Positions 36,816 through 49,300 of a stretch of 64,000 nucleotides of DNA are shown one piece after another. The first letter of the stretch is position 1. Every line of letters begins with the position of its first letter. Origin of the DNA: Chamaea fasciata (lineage: Eukaryota > Chordata > Aves > Passeriformes > Sylviidae); NCBI GenBank assembly GCA_029207755.1, contig JARCOQ010000011.1, positions 26,105,712 through 26,169,711 of the forward strand. Reading direction: 5' to 3'. The notes below the pieces were generated by a model. It searched no databases and was not told the origin of the DNA. It saw only the letters and a program-made list of their open reading frames with translations. Position numbers and translations under genes: made by a program.

Positions 36816-39800
36816 ATTGTTTCCCTAATGCTCCATCAGCTTGTTTGTGGGTTGTGGTTTCTATTTTTGTTTGGTTGTTTTTCTTTCCCCAAACAGAACA
36901 TGTTAATATTTTCGCTGCAAGGTTTTTGTCAACGATTGTCTAAAATCAGGAATGGAGTTGATGCCTGTGATGAGGCCAGATTCCTGTTTTTCTTGTTTGT
37001 AGCTCATCCAGAAAAGTGACCTTTTGATTCTGGTTTTCTTTTGTTTGTTTTTGTTGTTAGTTGGCTGGTTGGTTGTGGTTTGGGGTTTTTATGAGTGTTT
37101 TGTTTGGGTTTTTTTTCTGGTTTGTGGGTTTTTTGTTCTTTACAAGATATGGGTTGAAACCACATCGTATTTTGCAATGTTGGTTTGCATCTTTTGAAGT
37201 ATAGCAGACTCCCACTAGCACACTTTATTACAGTGTAGTAGCTTGCAACTGTACGGTTTCCAAATTTTTGAAGTTAAAATGGCTTTTTTAAAAAAAATAA
37301 TAATTTAAATGGGATTGACTGTAATTAAAGAGAAAAAAGAGTTTGAAAAATATTAAAGTGAAATGTGCCCAAGCCAAAGACTGGCAATGTAAAAATTTCC
37401 GAAGCAGAAGTGAGTCATATAAAATTAACTTTCTTAAGAAGTGCTGTGGCCTGTTAGTACAGCTATTGCTGTCAGCATTTTCAAGTTAAACACCATTTAC
37501 AATGATTTTATTTCACATCAAATTCAACTATAAGCTTAAATGCAAATGCCCCAATAATAGTTTTTTGTCCTGGTAAAATTTTGTATTTTATTTCTTTCAG
37601 AGGCAATTATAATGTCTGGGGGGATGTAATGCAAAATATATTATTGATGAAACCTTGAAGTTGGAAAACTACATCTGTGCAGGCAAACTGGGTATTAGGT
37701 TAGTGCACAGACAGTCAGTGAGAGGAGAAACGGGAAAAGGGAAAGACTGACGTTTTGGAAGAAGAGCTTTGTGTGGGATGGGCAGGAGCTGGGGCAGAGT
37801 TTTGGGAAGGTAGGTGGTGGGGAGGTGGTTTGGGCAGGAGGATTTCGGTGGCAGGGCTGGGGCCTGGTGCAAGGGAACAGAGGTGTGGGACAGAATTTCT
37901 TCCCTACACCCAGTTGAAGAGCAGCGTGTAACTGCACGTACACAACACATCCCTGGAAGTCCTGATTCTCTGTCTGCTTCTCTGCTTTTAGAGGCACTGA
38001 AATCCTATCCAGTGCCCTTCTCAAGGAGAACAGCAGGGTCTGAGTGCTGATTCCAGTGGAAAAATGAGTGATTAATTCATGAACTAAGAAACTGGAGTGT
38101 TTTGTGTGTGTGGCTTCTCTCTCCTTGTTTGGCGTTGTCATCCTGACGTTTGCAAGTCAGCCAAAAGAGGGAACAGTGAGAAAACGGAGCTGTTCCCACC
38201 CTAATGGGAGGAGGGAAGAGCTGTCCTGGAAGCAAAGCAAAGGCAGCAGCCCAGCACGTCCCGCAAGAAATGCACAGACTCCTTAGCAGAGCCATTTATA
38301 CTGATCCGATTGCACTGCAGCTTTAATAAACCTCCCTGGTAGACTCTGCATATATCACAGATGCCGTTAGCTCCTGTAGGGCAGTAAATATATCTGAGTT
38401 CCGTTTCAGGCAAATAGGTATTTGCAAACTAAACGTGTCTGAGAATGGGAAAGATCTGTGTTAATAATACACGCCCAGCATATTAGAGACCAGCCGAGGC
38501 TGCCTTTTTGTTACCTGATCCTTGTCTGCTGGGGAAGGAGGGGCTTCCTGCAATCTTTCTGCAAGCCCCAGGAATTCAGAGGGTCTGAAAAGGCAGCAGG
38601 CAAATGCATCCATGTTCCCATGCACATCTGGATGGGCCAGGATATTACAGCTCCGCAATGCATTTGATAACAGGCATATTAGCTCCTGTTCCAGCTGGAC
38701 GTTCTAGTGCACAAGTCTTATCAATCAGGGTGCACCCCAGACCCTGTTCTTATTATGTGGTCGTCCTTTGTGTTGGTATTAATTGTATCCTGGTCCACAT
38801 GGCTGTTGGTGATAGAATAAAATCAGTGAGAGATTTTGGAGAGGTCAAACTCTTCATATCGTTCATCTGTGCCAAAAAGGACTTGCTGATGAAGAGACAA
38901 CTTTAGATTCAGCTTAGCTGTGTTTTGCAGACCTTTCTCCAGTCTGGTCTCTCTGTTGTTTCTGCTACAACGCTGCTCAGTCTTTCAGGTTGCATTCATC
39001 TTCAGTGAAATGTGAACAACTGGTGAGTTTTGCCATTTGTTTTTATCTGGTGGCTCTATGGAGTGACAAGATACTTAATTGTCCTGCTGTAACTGAACTG
39101 CTTGCCAAGCCCATATCCCAAAGGTGAGGGAAGGGAGAAATCATTACAGCACAAAATTAAGGCAGTGGTGATGGAAATATCACATTCTGATTTTTGAATT
39201 ACAGGGTAATGTAATGTTGCTGTTGACAAGGGCATCATAATCTCTTCTGCAAACAGGGATTTATGACTCTGAAGAAATTTGTCTAGGCCTGAAACTTGGC
39301 ATCATCTCGTTTAACGAAGTACTAATTTGTTGTCATACATACTTTAAAGCCTTGCAAGTGCAGTGGGTGTTGAGTTCCATGACAAGCACAGCTATTGGCC
39401 CTTTAAACAGGTGATACTGCATCTGCTTTGGGGGTTTTCCTAGGGACAAAAAGATTACAAGGACTTAGAGGAAAAGCACTCTGTTTAGAAGATATTGAGA
39501 AGGAAATAGAAGTGAAAGAACCCTTCAAACTGAGATGAGCCAGCTACCCTGGAATTTTCGATTTACGACTGTACCAAGAGGCCACAATGCCTTCAGGAGG
39601 ATTCCTGGGTGAATTTTGCCTTTTCAGTGCTGAGCACTAAGTGGCTTGAGAAGGAAGGTCTTGCTGTGGGCAGCCCATTAACACTTGCCACACTTCCTGC
39701 AGTGCATGAGCCTGCTAATTGTCTCAGCTATTTATGAGCTGCCTTTAACAACTGCAGCACCAGTCACAAACAATGCACAGTAGTATGTTCACATTGCTTT

Positions 39801-42800
39801 TTCCTTGTTTGTTTCATAGAATGTTCATGTAAACTCACCTTTCTGTTACGGAGGTGTTGGGGGGGTGGCAGGACTTTTAATGAAGATCGTATTCTGTAGT
39901 TTTCAAAAACTTTGCTGATAAGGGATTGAAGCAGGGAAAATTGTCCAGAAAAGAAGTTTCTGGTGGTTCCATAACGAGGAGCTCCTATCAGGCAGGATGT
40001 AAATGTGTTATTTTTAAGGTCAAAGCACAGGCAGAGAGTTTTGGAATGGGCTCGTTAAGGCAATAACGATCTGATAAAGCTGACTCTCCTCATTTCTTGT
40101 GGACAGTTAATTGAAAGGATATTTAGCTTTGGTTTGATACCTCTTTATAAACATTCTCCCCACAAATCAGTGGAAGTATAGAAATGTACATCAGCTTTAT
40201 TGGTCATCAGCTTGGCTCTGTCCAGTATTCCAGAGTTTATGATCCTCTTTGCTGTCCCTATAGAGAGGCTTTAAAGCTCACTTGGTGCTTATTCAGACTT
40301 CTGGCATTTTGCAGTTGCTCTTTTATCTTTATAATAAAACATGTATTTAACAACAATTAAATGTTGAAACAGCTTGCTGGCAGATGGGGTGAATTTTCTA
40401 TCTCCTGAAGTTTTCAAAAATGTCTTTCAAAAATATGTTCATTTTATGGTCTGTGTTATAGAGAAGACTGAACCAGAGTATTGTAAGGTTTTTCTTGACT
40501 TCATTTTTTTTCTGTATTTCCATCGTCTTTTTTCTTGTCACAATTCACTATTGCTGTGAATATGTAGTGTTTTCTTTCTCCTTCCAATTCCAAGCCAAAA
40601 CTACATTTAATCCACAATGTTTAAGTCATAGCTACTTCCTTAACCAGCTAAATACCAAATACTAAATAGAACAGGTGATAGAGATTGCATGGCACAAATG
40701 ATCTGTGCCTTGAGAACCAGGAGACCCCTTTGTAAAATTACTTTTGGAATGGTTAAAAGCAGTGCCGGCCCTGATCTCAGATACTTCAGGGTAAGTTGTG
40801 CTGTGTCCTTAGGCTGAAACAATGAGCTTAGAAACACTGGTGGGAAAAGTGAAGTTACCAACTGCAGCTACTCTTGCATTCTTTGCATTCTTTAACTAAA
40901 GGACATGTGTTGCTAATAAGATCCCATACTCCAAAGACTGGTCTCAAATATAAAACTGAATTGAATATTGATTTTTTATTTTAGGTCATTTAGCTGCTTG
41001 CCTGTTTGTTGTTGCTGGGTTGTTGGGGGTTTTTTTCTGAAATGAGGAAACTGGTTTTGGTGCTTTGAATGAAAATTGAATTGCTGAGATGCTAAGATGT
41101 GGAGTGGGGTTACTACTCATCTGTATAATAACCATTAATAACCATTTCAAGAAATTTCACATGTATTTTTATTATGCATTTATATGTGGATTTAAATAAC
41201 CTTTATTAATACACTGCATTGAACAATTATACACTTTTCTTTAGTATCGTAAATACGGGGAAAACTTAACTACCACAGATAGGCAATGGTCAACATTTAT
41301 AAGCTCAGCAAGATTAATATCTGCCATGAAACAGCATCTTAAAAACTGCCTGAATTCTGGTTTATGGCTAGTACTGGAGTAATCTGCCAAGGGTTTACTT
41401 ATTTGGCTCAAACAGTTTGTTAAATGACTTCAGGAATTCTAGAGCCAAGATTGTGTGTTTATAAGATGCAGTGATGATTTGCTTTGCTTTGCAGGACAAA
41501 ACCTCAGTCTTTAATTTCTTATAAAAAGCAATATGGAGTGGAGTTGGAAAGATGAGGTTGTTGGGCAGTTGATATTACCTAGCAGTGATCTCTGTCACCG
41601 ATGGTTTGCAAATTAATCCTTCCACTAACAGAAGAGGAGACGGAATGAAGGGGCAGATAAATAGCTTGAAAATGAGTAATCTCAGTTTCCCAAAGAGTAT
41701 TAATGGATGGTTTGGTGTCCGGTTGGTGCTTGGCATCATTTCTGGAGCTGGCATTTTAAAATGCCTTTCTGAACAACCTGGCCGGAGCGGCAGAGTGTTC
41801 CTTGGGAGATGTCGAGGTGATTCACAACCTTGGGGATGGCGGTGCTGAAGTTCAGAGGATCCTTCACAGCCGAGAGCTGAGCTAGCAGAGTCCACGACTG
41901 CTGGTCGACTTTGCAGCCATTTGTGGATTCCGCTGGAATTTAAAGACTGAATTTGCGATTGTTATTGAAATAAATAATGCAGGCTTTCACACTAATTTAA
42001 GAGGCTTTAGTTCAGCTCGCTCTGAGCTCTGCTGCTCCCACTACATATGGAAGAGTTTGGAGTGCAGGGGGGAGCATTGATTAGCAGAGAGACAGGAGCG
42101 GTGACTCGGGACGCTGGGCTCTCTTGTCTGTCCCCAGGCTGTGTGGCAGCTGCAGGTGAGGGATGTTTGTGTGGCTGCAGGGGGAAAACAGGAACTGTAA
42201 ATTGGTATTGTATAGAGGCAGATAGCCTTTCAGGGCGCGACAGGCTGTTTCATTATATTGGAGCTTGCGAGCGGTTTGCTCTCTTCAGAGAGCTTCAAAA
42301 AGCTGAATTCCACTTTGCCATTACAGTGGGTTGCTCTATTATGTGGCAATGTTATTTGGAGATGAGTCCTGGAGAGTAAAAATGCCTTAAAACATAAAAA
42401 TGGAGTGATAATGTAGTGTTGTGGGTGTCAGTCTAGTGTTCATCACTATGAGAGGTTTCATACCTTCGTTTTTTTCTAATTGAGAAGTGAGTCTGATGTT
42501 TGAAAAGCCCTAAATTACAGATGCTTATGTGTTTGGAATGGCTATTGTCAGAGTGTGGGGGAAAAGGCACCCTGTTGTTGCAGCCTGTCAAAAATGATTT
42601 GTTGAAAATTGACTTTGAGTGTTTGTACTGGAGGTCAGAGTTCCCTTTAGAGGGCTTCTACTTCCATAGAAATATCCAGAAGTGCCACAGTTGTGCCTTG
42701 CTATTAAAAGCATGATTTTGTTACAAATACTTACCTGGCACTGCTTTTGATTCATTAAAATGGGAAAAGTGAGTGGAGCAAAACAGCTGGGACAATTTCT

Positions 42801-43359
42801 AAGTAAATTCATCAGTCATTCAGGAACTATGCATTTAAAATACCTATAAATAATAGAATGCTCCCTCTAAATGGAAGTCTTTTATTGATATGTAAGTACA
42901 GTGTCACCCTGAAGTTTCTTTTTAAATTTATCATTTCCTTGTGTTTAGAATCAGATGAGGCAATTCATATTATTTCCAGCTTTTCAACTTCATTTTAGCA
43001 GCATTATTTTGCATGGTGTGTGAAATGAAATTGTTGCACACAGTTGTTAAGCTTTAAAATTACTTTCAGGTAACAAATAATTGTTTTGAAAACTCCGAGC
43101 CTTCACTCAATTTTTTAATATTATCTCGAGGACTGACAAAATAATTGGATAATTTCAGTAGTTTGCCATTGGCACTTTTACATTCCTTTTATTCCTATTC
43201 TTACAGTATATTTCCCATGAGGATGTTCATGGGACTGCTGATCCTACAAGAGACAGGACAGTGGAAATGGAGGGAGTGAAATACTGAGAACTCAGTTTTT
43301 GGGCTTTTTTTTGTTTCGTTCTCTCAGGTTTACAAAGAATAAATAAGCGGTTTATGTGT
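36816..43359. other. Presumed NAALADL2 upstream intron, no exon recognised
   Basis: No recognisable exon, including the short upstream exon expected from the mammalian protein. The region holds the G+T tract at 37,032 and a smaller one at about 41,004-41,037. A GC-rich patch at about 37,690-38,140 gives low-complexity Pro/Ser frames. Assignment as intron follows only from its place before the exon. Confidence 0.5.
37032..37140. repeat. G+T-rich low-complexity tract
   Basis: About 110 bases of TTTTGTTTG, GGCTGGTTGG, GGTTTGGGG and GGGTTTTTT-type text, only lightly interrupted by other bases. Confidence 0.88.
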
Positions 43360-43411
43360 GCTAACGGAAACAAACACTTCGGTTTTAAATTTTGTTTTAA
43401 TAGATAGAAAG
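43360..43411 (+). other. Branch-point-like site and tandem 3' splice acceptors before the NAALADL2 exon
   Basis: A GCTAAC branch-point-like motif lies at 43,360-43,365, followed by a T-rich run. Two AG dinucleotides in TAG context end at 43,403 and 43,407, and a third, AAG, ends at 43,411, directly before the ATG. Using 43,407 leaves A-AAG-ATG. That fits the Lys-Lys-Met seen in mammalian NAALADL2 if the upstream exon ends in AA. I therefore favour 43,407, but RNA would be needed to decide. Confidence 0.65.
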
Positions 43412-43905
43412 ATGGCCTATCACAAGGTGAATGCAGACCAGAGAGCACAGGGCCACTCTCCATACCTCGACAGCGATGAGCTCCAAGCCACGGCGCTGGA
43501 GCTGGAGTGGGACATGGAAAAAGAGCTGGAGGAGCCTGGCTTCGACCATTTCCGACTGGACAGTACAGCCCAGCAGCACCTGGGGAACTCACAGAGCCCT
43601 GACCTCGACCTGGAGCCCATCCAGCCTTCCTCTTCTCCAAAGGGAAGATTCCAGAGGCTCCAGGAAGACCCCGACTACGTCTCCCACTACACGAGACAGG
43701 CACCAAAGAGCAACCGCTGCAGCTTTTTTCGGATACTGAAAGTATTTTGCACTGCTTTGGTTTTATTTATTTTTGGGATTGTGATAGGATATTATGCACG
43801 CAAGAAATGCCCTTCTCCCCCAGCATCTCGAGAACCAAACAATCCTCATATCTACCGTGAAATTCTCAAGGAAATCAGAGCTGAAAACATTCACCGAATT
43901 TACAG
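43412..43905 (+). CDS. NAALADL2: NAALADL2, first large coding exon (N-terminal tail and membrane anchor), partial gene
   Basis: The exon encodes 164 whole codons plus two bases of a split Arg codon. The protein reads MAYHKVNADQRAQ at its start. Residues 1-107 are a hydrophilic, acid-rich cytosolic tail, with a strong acidic stretch at about 29-45 and a conserved KGRFQRLQE block at 77-85. A basic, Cys-containing juxtamembrane stretch (APKSNRC, 97-103) comes next, then one hydrophobic segment at about 108-128 ending IGYY, then a short ectodomain stub. This order is that of a type II membrane protein, and the sequence closely follows the mammalian NAALADL2 N-terminus as I know it. The family is glutamate carboxypeptidase II-like (M28B) with transferrin receptor relatives. 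The PA, peptidase-like and dimerisation domains must lie on later exons outside the window. The frame stays open upstream to 43,358, but that part is intron translation. Mammalian protein has about 17 further residues before this Met, probably from an upstream exon I could not locate. Family assignment is firm; enzymatic activity cannot be judged from this exon. Confidence 0.94.
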
Positions 43906-43911
43906 GTATGT
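43904..43911 (+). other. 5' splice donor of the NAALADL2 exon (phase 2)
   Basis: AG|GTATGT is a near-perfect donor. It splits an Arg codon after its second base. Mammalian NAALADL2 also has an Arg at this point, followed by a new exon. Reading through gives only 17 more residues before a stop, as expected of intron sequence. Confidence 0.9.
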
Positions 43912-46220
43912 ACCTTGGCAGGTTTCTTGTCTAAATGCTCTCAGGTGCCACTGTTAAGGCTTCACCTGATTTTTCTTTTATGTGGAATCTTATTTACAAA
44001 CCCTGACCTTTTTTTTTTTTTTTTATTTGTTTGCTTTTATCGTGATGCTTGGGAGATGTTCATAAGCATGTACAAAATCAATTTTTTAATAACGCAAATT
44101 AGTGCTAATCGTAATAGGTTTTGCTTTAATAGTGTTCTATTGCTAAATATATTATCTTTAATGTAAATGAATTGAAAAACACAGATAATTCAAATGGAAT
44201 TGAAATACAGGCAATAGACCAGCTGTCCTAGATCCAGCTGACTGCCAAACCACACTACTGAAAAGCAAGGTTGATATGATGTTTTGTAATATTTGTTGCT
44301 TTGAGAAAGCCCCATCTAATTTTTGGCACAAAAGTGAATTCTAACTAATATTTTTTCTCTATATGGTAAATGAAACCTTTATTCTTGATGGGTTTAGGAT
44401 GGAAAAATCGACCTTTGAACGCTGAGACATGGTGATTTGTTGATTTTTTTTTTTTTGTTCTTTATTACCTGTTTTAAGAATGTAAATTTTTGTAAAATAT
44501 CTGGGTTTGACTGGGTTTGATTTTATCCTTTTTTCAGTGTGGAATCCTTTCAGTGCTTTGACAAGTCTCTATAACGTATTTCTGTCAGAGTATAATCACT
44601 TTTCTGTAGCAGTGAGTGTGGAAGAAAATAGTTTTTCCTGCCAACTTTTGAAAGTTACTTCTGTATGGGGAGGGGTGATGAGTTTATTCTTGGCTTCTGG
44701 CATGCAAAGTTCCTTTTTCGTGTTAAAGGTAATGCGTTGCAGATTTTTGGTCAATGTCAGTTCAGAAGCAGCAGAACTCCCATAGCTGAAGTTAGAAAAG
44801 ATTGTTGACATGGTCATCCCAGGAGATGTTACTGAGTAGATCAGAAATGCATCAGAAGTAACCACAGGGGTGTTCTAACAACATTTGTCTTTTATTATAT
44901 TTGCTAAACCAAGTCTTAAATCCTGTAGTGGGTAATACCAGGTTTTGAGCCAACACTGTTACTAAATTCAAGAGAAAAAGTAAATATGAAGGGTTTCATG
45001 ACAGTTTTCATGTACAGAACTGATTCTACTTCGTACAACTCTAACCATTTTCATAATGGGAAAGGGTACAGGGGAAAGGGTCATGAAAAATGTTGATTTT
45101 TAATGTAAAAAGAGAACTTCTTTGTCTTTCAGAGAGTAAATCTTCATCACAACCAAAGCATTGGAGCCCTAAGATTGGGTATTACACAAATTACAGGAAA
45201 TTGCTGACGTGTCTGTCAGACTCAGGATAATACTTCAGTAATTTGTGTTTGGGGACTGGGAATCACTTGCCATCCTGTTATTTCAAAGGGTGGTTTAAAA
45301 ACATCCCTTTTCAAACCCTTTATCGCTTGTCAAATGATTTCAGCTTGCTATTAGGATACTATTAGGAGAATCTGGATTTTAGGTAAAATGAATTATATAA
45401 ATATTTTAAAGCTTACAAAACTTCAGTAGTTGCCATCCTATAACCTAATTCTTAAGATTTGGGGTTCTTTTCTATTCTAATGGCATGCTTTCAATAAGAG
45501 CAGTTGAATATTAATTTGGCTACCTATCAATTCTGTATACAAATATATAATCAGTGCTTTTGGTGTACTGCCTTTCCCAGCATTGTTGGTCTGAGACAGC
45601 TCTTATCCCATGCCGTGTTCAGTTTTTTTTCCCCAACATCTGTTGGGCAGGAGTCAGAGTGACTGCAGTGAAACCTGAGTGTCTGTAGGTCTACGAGCAC
45701 AGAACATGCAACATATGTTGCTTGAATAAAAAAAAAGAAAAAAAAAGAAAAAAAAAGCCCCAACCTGACAAAATCAATATATGCAATATATGTTAGTGAA
45801 AAACTTCCTTCAATAAAAAATTTTGAGTACTTGGAATAAGTGGCAGCTGCTTAGGTTGCAACTTCTAATGTTACTGAGCGTGACATTAATTTAATTTTCG
45901 TTGTTTACTCCTTAGATCAGGCTCAGATGTTATGGGAGTTTGCTAACAGTCCTGTAAAGGAATTAGGAGGGAAAAAAAACCTGTTTAAGAGACACAGAGG
46001 TGCCAATCAAAGTGCTGGGGCAGACATCTCCTTAATGGCCTTGAAGGTCTGGGGTGGGAGTTTTCTGAAATCTTCTTGTGGTTGGGTGAAGCTTTGAGGA
46101 TTTGACCCTTTGCACTTCTAAAGAGGTGGCAGAAGTGCTCCAAGGGACTTGTGTTGGTTTTGTTTGGATTTGGACTGGATTCTGTGCGAGTTGAATGGAG
46201 CCTGTCTACCAATACCTGTT
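43912..46220. other. NAALADL2 intron, first part
   Basis: Begins at the donor site. Contains T-runs (about 44,010 and 44,447) and the A-rich repeat at 45,727. No exon seen. Confidence 0.7.
45727..45757. repeat. (A9G)n-like purine repeat
   Basis: Three consecutive long A-runs, each closed by one G, form a short period-10 repeat. Confidence 0.85.
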
Positions 46221-46382
46221 AGGAATGGAAGTGGTTGAGTCCCCATCCCTGGAGGGATTTAAAGGGCGTGTAGATGTGGCATTTAGGGACAAGGTTTAGT
46301 CACCTTGTCACTCAGCAGTGCTGGCTTAATGGTTGGACTCAATCTTAGAGGTGTTTTCCAACCTAAACAATTCTGTGATGGT
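46221..46382 (+). mobile_element. CR1 LINE 3' terminal fragment in the NAALADL2 intron
   Basis: The fragment has GTGGTTGAGTCCCCATCCCTGG, AAAGGGCGTGTAGATGTGGCA, GGGACAAGGTTTAGT, AATGGTTGGACTCAATCTTAG, TTTTCCAACCTAAACAATTCTG and TGATGG. All are close to the CR1 3' end. It holds a small local insertion (CACCTTGTCACTCAG) between the GTTTAGT and GTGCTGG motifs. Confidence 0.93.
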
Positions 46383-49300
46383 GCAATATATCTGCAGTTT
46401 GTGTTCATGGGTTGCTGAATTGGGATATTCAGGTGTTCCTGTGTGATTTCTTCTCTGGAGGCTGCTGGTGGGCTCTTCTCTTGTCAGTCCCATCCTGGCT
46501 GGCTACATCATGCCAGCTCCATGATAAGGTTTTTGCTTTTCCCCAGCAGACATATCAGAAATTATTAGGTAAGAAAACTCAGTGTGTTGGCTTTTATTCC
46601 TTCAACTTTGCACCTTGTTTCCCATGGAATGGGAATGCTACAAAATTTCCGTGCAATTTGTGTCAGCATTATCTCTGTGAGCCTTTCTGAGCATCTCTCC
46701 CCACTCCCTGTAGGGAGGTGCTTGCATTGTTGATGATAAAGGGTAGAAATCTGTTCATTCCTGATGTTTCAGGGGTTTCAAGATGAGTTGTTAGAGGTGC
46801 TTGAAGGAGAAAAGTAATTGCCACAAGAAAACTGGAGAGTTTTTCCTCAACTAGCACGCTGCATTTTAAACTGGGACAAAAATGAAAAAAGAGACCAATG
46901 TTGTTAATAGGATTCAGTCAGTAAATCAGACCATTCAGCGGTGTGAATACTACATTTGTTCAGATACGTATTTTTAAAGAGAAACAATCTTCTCCACAGT
47001 ACAGGCAGATTCAGATCTGGCAAAATCACTCATGATTCTGCCAACCTCACTGGGCTGATGGTAATCCAGTAGTTATATCTGTTTGTTTCATGAATGTAAC
47101 TTTTCACAATTTTCTTCTGGAAGATACGTGACAAATTTTAAGTTCAAGTTAGGTGTAACTTGGCTCTCATACTGCAGGGTGGGTATGAAAAGGGCATAAA
47201 TCCCACATCCGAAGGAGGCGGAAGTTGAAACGCGGAATACTTTGAACACTGCTTACGTTTATATCCGTAACCAGCAGAACTTACCAGGGCTAAAGAGATG
47301 GAGAAAGGTGGTTAAACTGATATGCAGAAAGCAGGTTATCTCCTGGGACAGATGGGTTGAGTTCTTGGAGGCTTTTTGGAGAGCGTGTCAGGGGGGCACG
47401 GCTGGAGAGGAGCGACCTATGCCTCGAGCTGTGCTCCCCAGAGAACGTCTGCGGCTCCAAAACGCCGTCACTCCACTGGGAAGGGCCCTGCTCTCCAAAG
47501 GGATGACTGCATTTAGGTGTACAGGTCTCTACACTTTATTATAAATGCTGAAGGTCAGAGGAGGCAGACCTTCAAAAACACAGAAACGCCCACTGCCAGC
47601 TTCGGTAAGCAGCATGCTGCTGAATTCTCAAAAGTAAAACTGCAATGAAAATATGCAGAATTTTCAAATAAGATCTGACTTTCTAAAGCTACTTTTTAAA
47701 ACGACTCTCTGCTTTTGAAAATCCAGCTGGTTTTTTTTTTCCTTCTCTGTATGATGTATATAAAGTTACTTTGATTTTGTTGCTCCAAAACCAAATAAAA
47801 ATGAAACAATCCCATTTTATTTGGAAAGTATTGGGGCTACCATAATTTTTAGGAGGTTGTAATTATGGGGTTAGCTTCTGTAATTTAAATGGATAAATAA
47901 AGAATTATGTTGAAAAGTAAGAATAAAAGAAACAGGCACTCGTGTTGTCAGTGGTAACTCTGGCTGTGCATTATTTATCAGATTAGCTAATTGCTCTCAT
48001 GTTTTTAAAATTCTTGTGGCCTTATTGAGCTTTGCTCGATAATTACTTTCCAAAATTGTACATCTTGGTTATTATCAGGTTTTTTGAGGTACATCTTCCC
48101 GTGATTAAAACTGAGATGAGGCACAGAGACAAGAATCTTTGCTTTGCTGTCCAGCCAGTCTACAGAGAAGCTCCTACCTTCAACTCTGCTTTTCATCCTG
48201 CCTATTCTCACTCAAATGCTTCCTTCACTATCGTTTTTCCCCCCCTCCGGAGCAATAGGGAGGTTTAAATCCCTTCATAATACATCCAGTTGTAACTAAC
48301 TGTCCTTTAGAGGCGTATCTGTTCCTTATTCCAGCTGGTAATACCACCTGCGGAATCTCCCAAGTCCATCTCTGGCAAGAACTGATTTGTCGCTGGTGCC
48401 TGCTGCCATTCATAACTTAAGCTTAATTCTTCAAAGGGCTTTGGGGGAGCAGGAAGCGGCTGCTCTCCTGTGTGTCATGGCCGAGGAACACAAGTGCCAG
48501 TGCGGTGAGAAAAGGACTTCTCCTTGTGTTTTCCTCAAAGTGAAGTGAGAAGCTTCCATAGCCGAGTGTTTCTGGTTCTCTGATCAGTTGTAATCAGCAC
48601 TGTTAAAACCTTGGGGCTTCGAACCTTTTTCCCAGGTAAAGCCTGTGAAATTCGTACCCGAGGAGCAAAGATAGCCCGGATCTTCTTGTTGAATTGGAGT
48701 TTTGGAGGTTTGGACCGAGTGAAAGGTAGGGGCTGGTGGTCGGCGGCTGGCCTTTGTGGCAGGACTGAGGAGTCGCTGCAGGAGCAGAGCCTGCTCAGGA
48801 GCGGTCTGCGCCAAGGGGGGCTCTGGTGGCTGCTGCCCTGGGCAGAGGCTGTCGTGCTGAAAATGTAACTCAGTCAGTGCCCGCTCCGTGAGCAGCTGCT
48901 CCTGGTTTACAGAAACGCACTCGGCCTCTCCGTGGCAGCACGGTGCTGGCCCAGGCCCCTGCGCCCTTCGTTCATCATCGGTTTTGTCCCCTGCACGCAA
49001 ATTTTGGGCTTTTTTGTCACACCAGCAGCTCAAAAGAGCACTGAGAAAAGCAAACCTCAGTGGGAACTCATCCTGGATATCAGTTCCAGATGTTTCTCGA
49101 GTTGCTGTCAAAAATGCAAACATTAAATCTAGTTAGGCTGGGTCTGAAGCCAGGCCTGCTTCATCTTTGGAAATGGAAATGTCGGCATATTCCCAGGTAG
49201 CCAGGAGCTCCCTGGATCTGTTCATTCCCACTGCGGAATCACTTGGGATTCTCTTCATTCACATGATAATTTTGAATGTGTATTTATAAGTATAAAACCC

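Noticed and set aside
43358..43411. Upstream extension of the NAALADL2 frame
   Set aside because: It begins at a GTG and covers the branch-point-like and T-rich acceptor region, so it is intron translated in frame, not protein.
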